Shown here piece after piece: positions 1-11,816 of a stretch of DNA of 64,000 nucleotides (the stretch's first letter is position 1; every line of letters starts with the position of its first letter). The notes beneath the pieces are model-generated. The model was not told the origin of the DNA, searched no databases, and saw only the letters and a program-made list of their open reading frames with translations. The stretch comes from Malus domestica (taxonomy: Eukaryota; Streptophyta; Magnoliopsida; Rosales; Rosaceae), in contig NC_091664.1 in assembly GCF_042453785.1 (NCBI RefSeq), positions 2,161,001-2,225,000 on the forward strand, given 5' to 3'. The translations under genes and the position numbers were made by a program.

Positions 1-123
1 GAGCCTCCGTTTGCACTGAACTTGCACTTCATATACTTTGTCTTTGACTGACTTAGGCGAAGACTTTTAGATTCCAACAATTTCTCTCCAAAGGTTAAGC
101 TTTGCATTTACTCCTTCCTGAGT

Positions 124-411
124 TCAATCTATCAACACTATATCGTCTGTGAAAAGCATACACCAAGGAATATCATCTTGAATATGTCCCGTTAACTTAT
201 TCATTACCAATGCAAAAAGGTAAGGACTTAAACATGAGTCTTGATGTAACCCTACAATTATGGGAAAGTTTTCAGTTTGTCCTTCATGAGTTATTACTGC
301 AGTCCTTGCTCCATCATACAAATCCTTTATAGCTTGGATATATGCTACTCGTACTCCTTTCTTCTCTAAAATCTTCCAAAGAATGTCTCTAAAATCCTCC
401 ATCATACACAC
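124..411 (-). pseudogene. LINE (non-LTR) reverse transcriptase fragment
   Basis: A 95-residue open stretch resembles the palm region of a plant L1-type LINE reverse transcriptase. It ends with LFTDDIVLID, matching the F/Y-x-DD catalytic box followed by IVLI that is typical of plant LINEs. The segment before it (VGLHQDSCLSPYLFALVMN) fits the usual G-x-x-Q-G-x-x-L-S-P-x-L-F motif with the second G replaced by D. There is no endonuclease, no upstream RT fingers and no poly-A tail nearby, so this is a remnant. A short repeat (cctccatcatacacac) sits at 399-433. The family call is firm; activity is very unlikely. Confidence 0.75.
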
Positions 412-1649
412 TAAAATCCTCCATCATACACATTTTAAAAGTAAAATAAAAAATATTTGTCCATGCAATAGACATTACAATTACAAAAGTCGACCATTTG
501 TTTAAGAAAACATCAATGTATCTGATCCAAGAAAGCCTTGAGATTCTTGTCCGAAGACCCCCCTTCACTCACAGCCTCTCTTGCCAAATCTTTCCATTTC
601 TTAGCATTCCTTCTCATCTCTTCACCAATCTCCCCACTTTCCATGACCAACTCCAAACACCTCTTGAGCTCCTCACCCGTAACAATCCCCTCCTCATTTG
701 GTGTCACCCTCACTCCTGTCTTCCAACTGTCCTCTATCAACTTGGCATTCGTCCCTTGGTCCATCCACTGAGGAAACGCCACCATAGGCACTCCCGAAAC
801 CAAGCTCTCCAAACTTGAATTCCACCCACAATGTGTGACAAAGCAACCCAACGAAGCACTTGACAGAACCTCCACTTGACCACACCACGGCAATATCCTC
901 CCGAGCTCTTCCAATTCCTCTCTGCAACTCAATATCTCTTCTTTCTTCGACTCATTATCGTCTCCCTTCTTCTCGATTTTATCTCTAATAACCCACAAAA
1001 ACGGACGGCCGCAATCCAACAACCCTTTTGCGATTTCCTCCGTTTGGGCCTTTTCCAACACACAAATGCTTCCGAAGGAAACATAAATCACCGACCCTTC
1101 CGGCTTCAAGTTCAGCCACTCGAGGTACGAAGAGTCCTTTGATTTTTGGAAAAGATCGCCTCCAAATGACTTGTCCAATGGATCCTTTCTGTCCAAGAAA
1201 GCGGACGGAATCAATGGCCCGACTCCAATCAAATTGTACTTGTCAATTGCTTCTAAGGCTTCCGGCTCTAGTGCATCGAACGTGTTCACTAGAATGGTCT
1301 GGTTGGTTTCTCTCTCCAGCAGATCCATCTGTTCTTGAAACAATGAGAGGACGAAATTGTACAGATTTGTATCGACCATGAAGGAGGGAAGGTCTCGGCT
1401 TGTGAGAGCTAATGGTAAACCTGGTAATTCTATCGAACATGGGACATTGTTCGTACCAGAATTAGTATTATCCCGGATGAGATCTTTGTAGCCGTTAAAA
1501 TAATAGTAGTGGATGTCGAAAACCGTGGCTGGTTGAATCCAAAACAGCACGTTTGGGAGGTGAAGTTCATGCGCCACTTCCGCCACCCAAGGGAGAAATG
1601 ATGTGTAGACTAGGCATGTGTAAGGGTGACCCTCGTTTGCACTTCAGAC

Positions 1650-3528
1650 CAAGGAAGAAAAAATCGATAATATCGCGTCAATATTATCGTTTTTTTGGAG
1701 ATCCGAAATTTTTTTAACTATCCAAATAATTTTCGTCAAAATATCACAATATTATCGATAATATCACGATATTTTTAAAATTATCGATAATATCGTAATA
1801 TAATATTCAAAAATATTTAAAAATGTTGAAAATCTCAACATATACTACACTTGATCAAAGCCCCAAAGGCTAACCAAGACATGCTTTTCTCACCATGTGA
1901 ATGTGCCTTTTATAGGCGTTCTTGGCTTGCTCACTGCCCTCGCTGGGCGATGTGGGACTCGACCAAGGAAAAAAAATAGGAATTTCGGCCGAAAATCCAC
2001 ACCCACTTTAAACGGCCATAACGTTGTCAAAACGAAACAAACTCAAGCAAGAAAAAAACGAAAGTTGTATCCCTCGAAGAGACGAAGAGAATGGTACCTC
2101 ACACGACGTCTGAATCGTCGTGGTTTGGCCGGAAAATGCCTCGAAAGTCACTGAGGTCGCCGGAAACTGGGTAAGATTCAAATGAGTATAACTTTTTCAA
2201 TACTCAAGGAAATTGAGTGAAACAAAAATGAAAGTTGTACTACTCCACGAGACGAAGAGATTGATACCTTGCACGCCGAGCAACTCGCCGTGGTTTGGCC
2301 GGAAATTTCCTCGAAAGCCACTGAGATCGCCGGAAACTGGGTAAGATTCAAATGAGTATAACGTTTTCAATACGCAACGAAATTGAGTGAAACAAAATGG
2401 AAAGTTGTAGCCCTCGAAGATACGAAGAGAATGGTACCTCACACGACGTCTGACTCGTTGTGGTTTGGCCGGAAATTTCCTCGAAAGCCACTGAGGTCGC
2501 CGGAAACTGGGTAAGATTCAAATGAGTATAACTTTTTCAATACTCAACGAAATTGAGTGAAAAAAAAAGGAAAGTTGTACTACTCGACGAGACGAAGAGA
2601 TTGATACCTTGCACGCCGGCCAACTCGCCGTGGTTTGGCCGGAAAACCAAAACGTATTGCCTCAAGGGCTGGTACATGTGAACTTGTGACTCCAACTAGG
2701 TAAGAGCCAGATCTAATTTGAGGCCTTCTATCCTATATTTGTGGACAACCATCAAATGCTAAAGATTAAACAAACATAATATGTTTTACTGCTTAGCAAA
2801 AAAAGCTACAAACCCTTTGCTTATCAGCAAAAAAAGACAAGTCCTTGCACTAGATATACTTTCAAATTACGTTGAGTAGCAACCTGATATATGTATTCGG
2901 ACGAATTATAAAACAATTGACACACTCCTGACTTCCAAAATTCAATTCTTTTACTTTATATAAACTTGAAAAAACATAATCGGCATCCAAATTAAAGTTT
3001 AGTCTTATTCAATGTATTGATTTTCAATCGTTAATTGATATACTATAATTTGGAACTTCAACGCCTAGACGCATGCTTATGTGTAAGAAATTTAAAGTGT
3101 CAAATTCGGCACATTATTCTTCATCATTTTATTCACTTCCCTTTTTTTTTTTTTAATATCCTAAATAAAACCTCCAAATATTGTACTAATTCATTATATA
3201 TAAATGATTATGGTGTGTTTAGACTTCTTTCATTAATTACTACATATTTTCTACACTCACAATGTTTGTCAGCTCGCTATATAATCAACTTGATAATGTT
3301 AAATCCATCATGCAATGCATTTCTTTCCAATTTTTTGTGATAAACTAATAGATAATTGACTAAATAAACATCCTACAAAGTTTCAATAAAAATTTCCAAG
3401 TTTTTCTTACAATTTCCGTGGTTTCCATGTAATTTTTATCGATATCGATATTTTACCGATATTTCCATCGATATTTCCGTGTTTTCGGACTACCGATATT
3501 TCCGATATTACTGATATTTTCTTCCTTG
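1650..3528. mobile_element. Non-autonomous hAT-family element inside the UGT gene
   Basis: The termini are inverted: CAAGGAAGAAAA at 1650 and its complement ending TTTTCTTCCTTG at 3528. They are flanked by 8-bp target duplications, CTTCAGAC (1642-1649) and CTTGAGAC (3529-3536), with one mismatch. An 8-bp duplication and a CAAGG tip fit the hAT superfamily. Subterminal DNA is packed with cgataatatcg/cgatattatcg palindromes. No transposase was seen. The right 260 bp match, inverted, the left end of the copy at 39239. The interior at about 1890-2660 carries tandem units related to a solo LTR at 48746-50908. Confidence 0.85.
1960..2660. repeat. Tandem LTR-leader-derived repeats carried inside the hAT element
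   Basis: About four units of roughly 180 bp repeat the pattern gaaagttgta...gacgaagaga...tggtttggccgg...gccggaaactgggtaag...aaattgagtgaaac. The same motifs occur in reverse orientation at about 49060-49390 inside the solo LTR 48746-50908. I infer that part of an LTR was captured by, or inserted into, the DNA element and then amplified in tandem. Confidence 0.7.
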
Positions 3529-3923
3529 CTTGAGACTACAAGGTCGGTGATGGCTTGTGCTCCGCGGCGCCGCAGCTCGGACAAGTAGTTGTCGATGCTG
3601 TCGCCGGGCATAAACCCGTCGTCATACCCATCAGAGAAGGGCGCGTAGGTCAATCCATCTGGAATTGAGCCATTGTCTAGGCAGTGACGGGCGGAGAGAC
3701 TGGTAACGTAGGTGACATGCGCACCAGTAGTGTTGATAAGGCGCTTGACGAATTGGAGGGAAGGGTTGATCTGGCCTTGAGCCGGATATGTGACAAGTAG
3801 AAAGCGGTGCCGCACCATGACGGCGAATGAGATTGCGGAGGTGCGCGGTGGAGCGTGGAGTTGTTGAAATTCTTGTGGGGAGAATATACATTCAAGGTGG
3901 GGATTGTGGTGAGAGGATGTCAA

Positions 3924-3936
3924 GGCTTAAATAGAG
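3924..3936 (-). promoter_or_regulatory. Candidate TATA element of the UGT gene
   Basis: The minus strand reads ctctatttaag about 105 bp upstream of the ATG at 3818, a plausible position for a core promoter. The rest of 3937-4328 is AT-rich and shows no gene. Confidence 0.35.
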
Positions 3937-4765
3937 GGTTGGTGTGGAAATGTGACGCTTGTGGTGAGTCTGGTGACGAATTGAAGACCCTGGGGAGACA
4001 AAGCCAATATGAGAAGGATACTTGTGATTTGTGGTCTTGTCGATCCATGAATAATATCGTGATTAATGTTAAAAGAGATCATCTACTTAAGAGTAATGTT
4101 AAGTAGATCAACTTTTTAAATAAAATTTGCAAATCATACACCTAGAGCAAATAAACACGCTAATCATATTTAAGTAATAATCCAATCATCCACAACCATG
4201 TCTTATGGTTACAAGGTTTGGTTTAAAATTTTGATATCTCTAGTATTACTCTATATTTAAATCATATTGACGACGTGATTATTAATTACTGAATTATTAC
4301 TTAAGTATTAATTAATGTATGTATTTTTCAGTGTTCTAAAAATCGGCCTAGGCGGTGGTGTGCCGCCGGGATTTATGCTAAGGCGTTTATAAAATCAGGT
4401 AGAAGTTAGTCAGCCGTCTAGATGCTATCTAGGCGGTCTAGGCGGTGGTAGGCGGCGGGTTCGTCAGAGCCTCGGCGGTTATCTGTTTTGTTGCGATCTG
4501 TCAAGAAGAGAGAGAGCGTAGTAGAAATCTTGGTGATACGTACAAACCCTCTTGATGGTTGAAAGAACCCAACTCATATTTCTTCACAAGCAGCGATGGG
4601 AGCTTTGACGATGGGAGTAGCTTGTGGAGGCGGCGAGAGCTCTAGAAGGAGGCCTGATTCTGAGAAAGAGAGAGTAGAAGACACGGCACCTCTTTCTCAA
4701 AGACAGAGAGGTGGCGATGGAAACGAGGTGTTGGAAGAGGAAATGGAAGGCTAGTTATAATAAAA

Positions 4766-4944
4766 GGAAACTAATGAAAATGGCTTGAAAACTTTGAGTT
4801 TTAATGATAATGACAAAATAAATGGTAAAGTGAATAGTACCAGGTTTGACTTTTTAGTGTAAAAATGTGATTTTTCTTTAAAATAAACAGTACCGTGGAC
4901 GTTTCGTTAAAACTCTCTTCGAATAAAAGGGAGGTGTTTACCAA

Positions 4945-4992
<48 letters not shown>

Positions 4993-5161
4993 GGTTTTGC
5001 CAAACGCTTTGGTTCTGCCCATCCAATCGTATATAACAAAGCTGCTTCTGCCGTATGCTTTGGTTCTTTTAATTAGTTTATAGAAACGAGGCGTCTTGTA
5101 ATAAAATAAAAAGAGGTGTGATGCGGCAAAACAAAGATGATGAGAGTAAAAAGAAAGCTTT

Positions 5162-5196
<35 letters not shown>

Positions 5197-5324
5197 GCAA
5201 GGGTGGGGTGGGTAGGCTAGGCTGGGCCGTTTTATAGTTACTATCTTGATACTATTCACTTTACCCTTTATTTTGTCCTTATCGTTAAAACTCAAAGTTT
5301 TCAAGCTATTTTTATTAGTTTTCC
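4766..5324. mobile_element. Nested element with about 75-bp terminal inverted repeats
   Basis: 4766-4840 (ggaaactaatgaaaatggc...) matches the complement of about 5250-5324 over about 75 bp with scattered mismatches. A relative lies at 45135-45291, sharing the gaatagtacca and gtttcgttaaaactc motifs. No transposase and no convincing target duplication were seen. Confidence 0.65.
4949..4990. repeat. (GA)n microsatellite
   Basis: About 20 uninterrupted GA units lie inside the nested inverted-repeat element. Confidence 0.95.
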
Positions 5325-5639
5325 TAATAGGCCTCATTGAGTTAGGCATCCACTGAGTAAGGCCATGAATAATTGGATTCAGACTAAAGAGCCTATACAG
5401 CATCACCGAAGAGATGGAACTTTTTTGTGAGAAGAGACGGAGAAGAAAAACGTGAAACAGCAAGAGAAATAGTATGGGTTTTTTTTTAAAAAATTATAAA
5501 AATGATGGCACCCTAAACCCTGAATCGCTTAGGCCGTCTAGTCCATCTAAAGCGGCTAGCCCCTACCCGATTTTACTCTTTGGCCTAAATCTCATCGGTC
5601 CTCCACCGTCAAGCACCTATGACGGTTTTTAGGACAATG

Positions 5640-6289
5640 AGTCCTAAGCTGAAAGAAGGGGAACTCACATACGCTTCTCCTAAGCCGATATGAAGCATAA
5701 AAAAAAAAACTGATGAAAAGTCCTCAAAACTTCATGTTTAATCTTCAAGACAAAATAATTTTATAATACCCAAAATGAGCATAAGGAAAACATGACAAAG
5801 CAAGCGCTCCAGGGAGACAATTCGAAAAGGCATGCAGCAAGTTCACATGGTCCTCATGAAAACAAACGCTAAAGGATAGAAGATGACAAAGTAAAGACAA
5901 CAACAAAAGAAGGAACTGATGATTATATTATTATCTTGCTAAACTGATGATTATACTTTGTTTGAGCACTTTATGGCCTTAAACCTGCTTTGTGAGTAGC
6001 CGTCATGTTGAAACATGTCGAGTTCCATGTGCAAGGTTTTATGCCTCATTGTTATAACTATTTAACCAGGTCTCTGCTTCAAATTTGGTTCAGAGCCAAG
6101 TTTAGTATTTTGATAGTATAATTATAATAGTAAAGTACATTGAGGACGGAAGTCATCAACACAACTGATATCACACACTTGTTTAATTTTGTATGAACAC
6201 TACCTATTATTGTCCTTGTAAACCTTGTCAACCACAACCTCCAGGAGTTTATTGTAATTACAAGCAATTAGAAAATTTAGAATATGATG
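5640..6289. other. Intergenic, no recognised gene
   Basis: AT-rich DNA with an A-run at about 5700-5709. No open frame of credible length, no element ends and no RNA gene were seen. Confidence 0.5.
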
Positions 6290-8345
6290 AGAGTGAAATT
6301 GAAAGTATTCGTTAAAGTATACATATAGCCTTTGATAACTTAGATATTAATTTAGTAGAGCAAAATTCTGATCATGTTGTAGATAAACTCATATAAGATA
6401 TTGATAGCTTATATATGATTTAGAACTACACAAGATATCAAATGAAGAAATGAAAAAACTAAGGGGTAGAACATATTTTAGGAGCAAAAGAATACAATAA
6501 TTTATTAGAATTGAAAATTGCATGTAATCCAGCAACAAAAAGTAGTACATCAAGAATAGAAAATAATTCATGACACACTGCTAGAATAGACCGACAATTT
6601 TTAAGACAAACGAATGAGCAATATAATGAACAAAGAAGAGTAGATTATATGGATGAAAAAAATGATGAGACCACCTAGAAAAAATAGAATACCATACTTG
6701 AAAAGAATTGAACAAAATAATGTAGCAAGAAATATATTAAATTTAGATAATGTAGATCCACAATATTAAGAGAAAACAATAGAGAGATGGAAAAGATGTT
6801 GTGTACATGCAATATTAATGTTAGATTTAGTAATTTGCAAAATATGTTATATTTTTATTTTTATTTTTTAAAAGACCAGCTGATGACTTCGTCGTGGCAG
6901 TCTTACCTTCTGGGACATGTTAGGTTATTTTGAACACACTTTAGATGGTTTAGTCTTTAATATTTTCAAGCTTGGAAAGTACGAAACCCATAACATCATC
7001 AAGTAGCTAAAACGCATTTTAATATAGATGATTTCGTTACATTAATTAAACAAGAATTTTTAGATCATAATAGATTTTTTTTTTTTTTGAGAAAGTTCGA
7101 TACTCATTGATTCATAAAATCGAAACACTTACATATAAGATGATAAGGTGCACAATAGTGGGCCTCGATAAAAACCTAGTCGGGGATTTTAACCTGGTCT
7201 GAGGGAAAAAGAGCGTCTTACACCAACATTAAATAAAACTACTCTCCTCGACCAGTAAATCACTGATTACATCAGAAGGTTCCTCGACCCATGAAACTTG
7301 ATGAAGCAAAGATAACCCACATCTTGCAAGCCAACAAGCCACCATGTTGCCTTTTCTGTGAACGTGAGAGAATTTAATACATTGGAATGCTCGAAGAAAG
7401 TGTCGTGCATCATTTATCACATGCCCCAAAGGAGAAAATCTGAAACCTCATCCAAATACAAAGCCGCAATAACAAAACTTGCATCACCTTCAAACTCAAC
7501 TATAGTGGCTTCCCTTTTTTTGAGCAAACAACACTGCCGCCTTCGCTGCTTCCATCTCTGCGTGCCGGGGTGAGGTCACTCCAAGAATTTGCATAGTCAT
7601 TGCTGCCACAAACTTACCCAAGTGGTCACGAACAATAAGAGCTATTAGAAATTTAGAGTAGTTACAAATTTGTGATTTACAATACATAGCTGAATATACT
7701 TTCAGGTTTCTTTAAATACTTAAAAAGAACAAGTAGAATTAATGGTATTAATTTATTAGATATTTATATGAAAAAAATAAAATGACCAATAAGAGAAATT
7801 TTTTGGAATGAATGACAAGAGTATTGAAAGAAAAATGATATTGTAATAGGACCTAAAATTCAACATGTATGGTATATTTAGACAAGAGTAGTGTATCCAA
7901 ATAAAAATTAAGAGACAAGTTAGGAAACAATTTTACATGAGTTGTTAAAATATAGATTTGCCTTAACAATACGGTTGCAATAAGAAAATAAGCGTAAGAA
8001 AAATATATAGAAGAATTACAAGTCATATAAACCCTACAAACAACATAATAATTTTAGCATAAGACCTTTAAGGACATATAGAAACGTAAGTATATTCTCA
8101 AACAATTTAGGAAAAAAAATGGTAAACCTTGGATTAGAAAATATAAACACCAAAAGATAAGAGCAGTTGTAAATGTTATTTATGTGGAGAAATAGAACAT
8201 ATTAGAATTAAGTGTCCAAAATTAGGAAAATAGCCAAGAGCAAAAGTACATTAAATGGAATTGTTTAAATTAGAAGAAGATAAAGATATACAATCATCAT
8301 ATAGTTTAGATGACCTAAGTGATAATGAAAGTGTTTATAATATAG
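6290..8345 (+). pseudogene. Decayed endogenous caulimovirid-like (pararetrovirus) relic
   Basis: Several short frames separated by stops and frameshifts show a very A-rich, Lys/Asn/Glu-rich coding style unlike the flanks. At about 8168-8220 a zinc knuckle is visible (C-x2-C-x4-H-x4-C). It is followed by an acidic Asp/Ser-rich tail at 8255-8345, the order found in Caulimoviridae coat-protein regions. Upstream pieces around 6290-6800 and 7740-8120 share the same composition. No intact gene remains, and a LINE fragment (about 7079-7665) lies within it. The assignment rests on the knuckle, the tail and composition. A copia-type gag is the main alternative. Confidence 0.5.
7079..7665 (-). mobile_element. 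3' fragment of a plant L1-type LINE (RNase H region and poly-A tail)
   Basis: On the minus strand, two adjacent frames (about 7687-7496 and 7429-7229) give LIVRDHLGKFVAA..., HAEMEAAKAAVLFA and HVHRKGNMVACWLAR. These are characteristic of the RNase H domain at the end of plant LINE ORF2. The element ends in a T-run at 7079-7090, the poly-A tail on the minus strand. It is frameshifted and 5'-truncated, as is usual for LINE insertions. Confidence 0.65.
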
Positions 8346-8645
8346 AGAAGAATGATACATGGACTCTTGTGAGTAGGCCTTCTAAGAAACTAGTAATTGT
8401 AGTGAAATGGGTCTATATAACCAAGCTTAAACAAGGCAAGACTAGTTGCAAAAGGGTATGCTTAGAAACCAGGAATTGATTACAATGAGATATTTGCACC
8501 AGTTGCTAGATTAGATACCATTAGGATTCTTATTGATATGGTTGTTCAAAAGGACTGGAAATTTGTTTCAATTAGATGTAAAATCGGTCTTCTTGAATGG
8601 TGTGCTCCAAGAATAAGTATATGTTAAACAACTTGAGGGATTCAC
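8346..8645 (+). pseudogene. Copia reverse transcriptase, first segment
   Basis: The frame opens with EKNDTWTLVSRP and WVYITKLKQGK, the standard start of Ty1/copia RT. It continues through frameshifts with PGIDYNEIFAPVARLDTIRIL, QLDVKSVFLNGVLQE and KQLEGF. It stops at a solo LTR whose removal restores the reading frame into the next segment at 11367. Upstream it abuts the caulimovirid-like relic with no LTR, integrase or gag of its own, so the element is 5'-truncated. Confidence 0.85.
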
Positions 8646-11366
8646 TGTGAAATCCGATTCCCGAGTTTCACTATTTAAAATTACATATCTCATATTTTGT
8701 ATTCATATTCGTAGTTTTGATGCTTTCATATTTACGGCATATATTTTTTTTTCAATAAGTAAAAAGATGAAATTGCCCTTATTGTATTAAACAGATTCTT
8801 CGCGGACGTATTTGATCCTTACATGATTTTCCAGAATTATTTACATATTCGAATAGTACGTCTCGATATTGACGCGTGAGCACAACAGAATGTAATTTGG
8901 AGTTATAACGAAGAAGTTATAAATAAGCAAAGAAAACGGTGAAATGGTCATTTGATCATTATCTGGAAAGCTCTAGATTTTCTGGAGCAAAGATCTTTGA
9001 AGCCACGTGTACTGCTGAGATGGAAAGGAAATGAGAGAAATGAGGGAGGAGGAAAAGGGACCAATCAGCAAGAGAAGAAATGAGGGGAAATGAGGGAGAG
9101 GGGAAGCACGAGATCATCGGCCTGTTCCCCTTTTGCCGACCCGACCCGGTTCTGCTTGTCTTTTCCAGTGGTTTTCATCAATTTTTCCGGTGAACCACGT
9201 CACCTAACCACCTGGAAAACATTTCCCATTGTTCCTTCTTTACTTTACATCCCAAAATTGATGAAATTTGGCTCAATTTCACGAAGAATCGCATCGGTGG
9301 GTGCGGTGGTTCCTAGGCTACCATCCGCCATTTCTCAAGGTAGTACAATCAATCACCACCACCAATAGACTTTCCTCAATCACAGGAACAAAGACCAAGC
9401 AGTGGTGGAGGCATTGGAGCTTGTTTTGAGGTCGAATCGAGAGCACCCATTTCAAGGGTTTCCGGTGGATCAAGGCAGTTTTCAGGTGTTTCTCGGCCGA
9501 ATTGGACTTCGGCTCAAGTATGAAAGTTCTTCCTTTTGATGAGATCTACATTTCTGTAAAATTGGTAATTTTTGGAGTTTGTTGGAAAATTGGGTTTCTG
9601 TTCGCTGAAAACCACCGTGTGCGGCAATGCGTGACCAATGGACTGATGATGTTTGTTAAGCTAAGTTAGATGTCTTAATTTCAGATTCTATATCCATTTG
9701 ATGTGATTTGATTGTTTGAACCTAGTTTCATTATCGTACGCCACTTGATCATTATATGAATCGACGATCCGACCGTTGGATCGTCACCAAACTTTAATGC
9801 GTTATAGTATGTAATATTTGAAGATAAAAGGAACTTACGGATCGAGAATCCGAAGTACAGATCTTCTCGAATTGGATTTCTAAGTTTGTAAAATCAAACA
9901 TTGACCGCCACTTAATCTTAGCGATTGGCATATCCAATCGATGGATTATAATGAAATTTTAGTTTGTTGTTCTAGAATAGTAGTGAGACTATTGGGAAGT
10001 TACAGATTAGAAATCTGATAAGCGGATCTTCCGATTTAGATTTCTAGGGTTATGGACCCTACTTTCGACCTTGATCGATGGTTGGCTTTTTAGTCAACTA
10101 GCCCGAGTTCTTCTAGGGTGTTGCTGATCTTAGAGTGTTGTTGAGATTCCATGGAGCTTATTGGGCTCACCATGATGATGTGTCTTCCTCGATTGACGCA
10201 CACACATTATGTTATGCTTGTTTATTTTATGTGATTTGACTTGTGTATTGAACTTGTTGTGGAGTGTTGTTGATTTGTATGTTTGGCTTGATGTGATGAA
10301 ATGTGAGGGCTAGGAGTGGACCATGAACCCATTGTCATGGGGTTTGTTGCTTCGAGACTTGTTTCACATATCATGTCATTATTTCATTTCTCGTTTCGTT
10401 GAGCCGTTCTAATTGTGTACCTTGTGCCTTGTTCCATTTCTTGTTTCGTTGAGCTTTTGTATTTTGAGTATTTGTTTCATGTCTAGTTCTTCAAGCGTTG
10501 CTATATTCCTTGGACTTCCGCTTGGTTCCATTGAGTGATCCGGAACTGGACTTTAGTTGGGATTCCGTTGAGTGGTCCGAAATTCCTCGTGATCAGAGAT
10601 TCCATTAAATGGTCCGGAATCGTATCCAGCTTGGATTTCGTTGAGTAGTTCGATATGCATTGTACTTCGCGATTCATTTGAGTGGTCTAGATCGTATCCA
10701 CTCAAATTTCGTTGAGAGGTCCAGAATCCCTTCTACTCCGTGATTCTATTGAGTGGTCCAGAATCATATCCTAGTTTGGATTCCGTTTAATGGTCCAGAA
10801 TCCCCTTTGGTGTCTTGGTTCTGTTGAGTGATCTGAAACCCGATGTTGATGGATTTCGTTGAGTGGTTAGAAATCGCATCATCTGATTTGTTGGCTCATT
10901 GGATTTGATTTCAACTTCAGAGATGTAGGCTTCAGCCAAACTGTGTCATTCTAGCCCTGCATTTCGATGTATTGTATGTGTTATTAATTGCTGTGATTAT
11001 TGAATAATGTTGGAAAGCATATGTGTATGTGAATGGCAAGATGAGTAGAGAATATTAATGTGCTTCGTCAAATGTTCCTTGAGATGTTGCATGCCTGAAT
11101 CGTGGTATTATGTTTGGACATAGTGGTTTATGTGATGATTGTTGAGTGTAGTAAATGATGAACTGTGAATGGCTTGATCTCTATTTAGGGTACGTAGCAG
11201 TCTAACAATAAGGTTAGATGCAGTCATAAAGTGTATGAAAATTACTACGCAGTTGGATCGTGAGTTGTGCTTTGCACATGTCCCAAAGGCAAGGTATGTT
11301 AGATATACATGTAATTAGTGACGTCACGTGTTGATCCTGGACGTATGTCGGGATCAGGGCATAACA
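8646..11366 (+). mobile_element. Solo LTR (Gypsy-type), 2721 bp, inserted in the copia element
   Basis: It begins TGTGAAATCCGATTCCCGAG and ends GTCGGGATCAGGGCATAACA, imperfect inverted TG...CA termini. It is flanked by TTCAC (8641-8645) and TTCAT (11367-11371). Removing it together with one copy of the duplication joins the copia frame as ...EGF-IMNV-KEDKVY, which confirms both borders. It holds no internal domain or primer site, so unequal recombination between two LTRs is the likely origin. The open stretch at 9090-9368 inside it resembles no family I know. Confidence 0.88.
10500..10880. repeat. Degenerate tandem repeats within the solo LTR
   Basis: Six to eight units of about 50-60 bp share the core gattccgttgagtggtccagaat, with substitutions. 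They lie in the middle to 3' part of the LTR. Confidence 0.75.
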
Positions 11367-11816
11367 TTCATAATGAATGTAAAAGAGGATAAGGTTTACA
11401 TATTGAACAAAACTCTTTATGGTCTTAAACAGGCACCATGGTATGGTGAAATTGATTCATACTTCACAAAGCGGTTTCAACAAGAGTTCCAGTGAAGCAA
11501 CTCTTTTTACAAAAAGCAACTCTAAATGAGGAATGCTCATTGTCTCAATCTATGTAGATGATATAATCTAAACTGGAAATGATCAAAGAATGATTGATGA
11601 TGAGTTTAAAGTGGACATGATGAAAAGATATGAGATGTCTGATTGGGATTGCTCTATCATTTTCTTGGTATGAGATTTAAACAAACAGAATCTTATATTT
11701 TCTTGCACAAGAAGAAATATGCATCTTCTCTTCTGAGCAAATTTGGTATGCAGGATTGCAAAAATGTGAACACTCATTTAGTTGCAAATGAGAAACTAAG
11801 GAATGATGATGGAAGT
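11367..11816 (+). pseudogene. Copia reverse transcriptase, second segment
   Basis: The reading continues as KEDKVYILNKTLYGLKQAPW, then LIVSIYVDDII with the YVDD catalytic box, and FLGMRFKQTESYIFLHKKKYASSLLSKFGM of the RT connection region. Several frameshifts and stops occur. It is interrupted at 11816 by the 9.2 kb Gypsy element and resumes at 21004. Confidence 0.85.

Larger units (their letters stand above)
513..3818 (-). pseudogene. UDP-glycosyltransferase gene (UGT75-like) split by a hAT insertion
   Basis: The coding sequence reads 3818-3529 and then 1641-513. Joined at one copy of the 8-bp target duplication it is 1419 nt, 472 residues plus stop, the normal length for plant family-1 UGTs. 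The N-terminal part starts MVRHRFLLVTYPAQGQINP. The C-terminal part holds a complete PSPG box (WCGQVEVLSS... FVTHCGWNSSLES ... PQWMDQ) that binds the UDP-sugar. The overall pattern is closest to the UGT75 group (anthocyanin 5-O- or crocetin glucosyltransferase-like), cytosolic, acceptor unknown. The 1.88 kb insertion separates the acceptor and donor halves, and the inner target-site copy now reads TGA. The catalytic histidine expected in AQGHINP is Q at residue 16, so catalysis was probably lost independently of the insertion. No other frameshift was seen. ATG at 3818 was chosen because it precedes the conserved first beta-strand. Confidence 0.85.
4329..5639. mobile_element. hAT-like non-autonomous element, tentative
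   Basis: The left end starts CAGTGTTCTAAAAATCGGCC and the right end, read in complement, starts CATTGTCCTAAAAACCGTC. These are imperfect inverted termini with hAT-like tips. The left interior is rich in GGCGG and ctaggcggt motifs, and the right side has the matching ttaggccgtctag. No matching 8-bp duplication is visible (gtattttt versus agtcctaa), so the borders are uncertain. A second inverted-repeat element sits inside it. The long open stretch on the minus strand at 4801-5463 is low-complexity and not a gene. Confidence 0.5.

Noticed and set aside
4801..5463. 220-codon open frame on the minus strand
   Set aside because: It is built from GA/CT microsatellite, poly-A and inverted-repeat DNA (runs of SLSLSL and FFF). 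It has no domain and lies inside nested elements.
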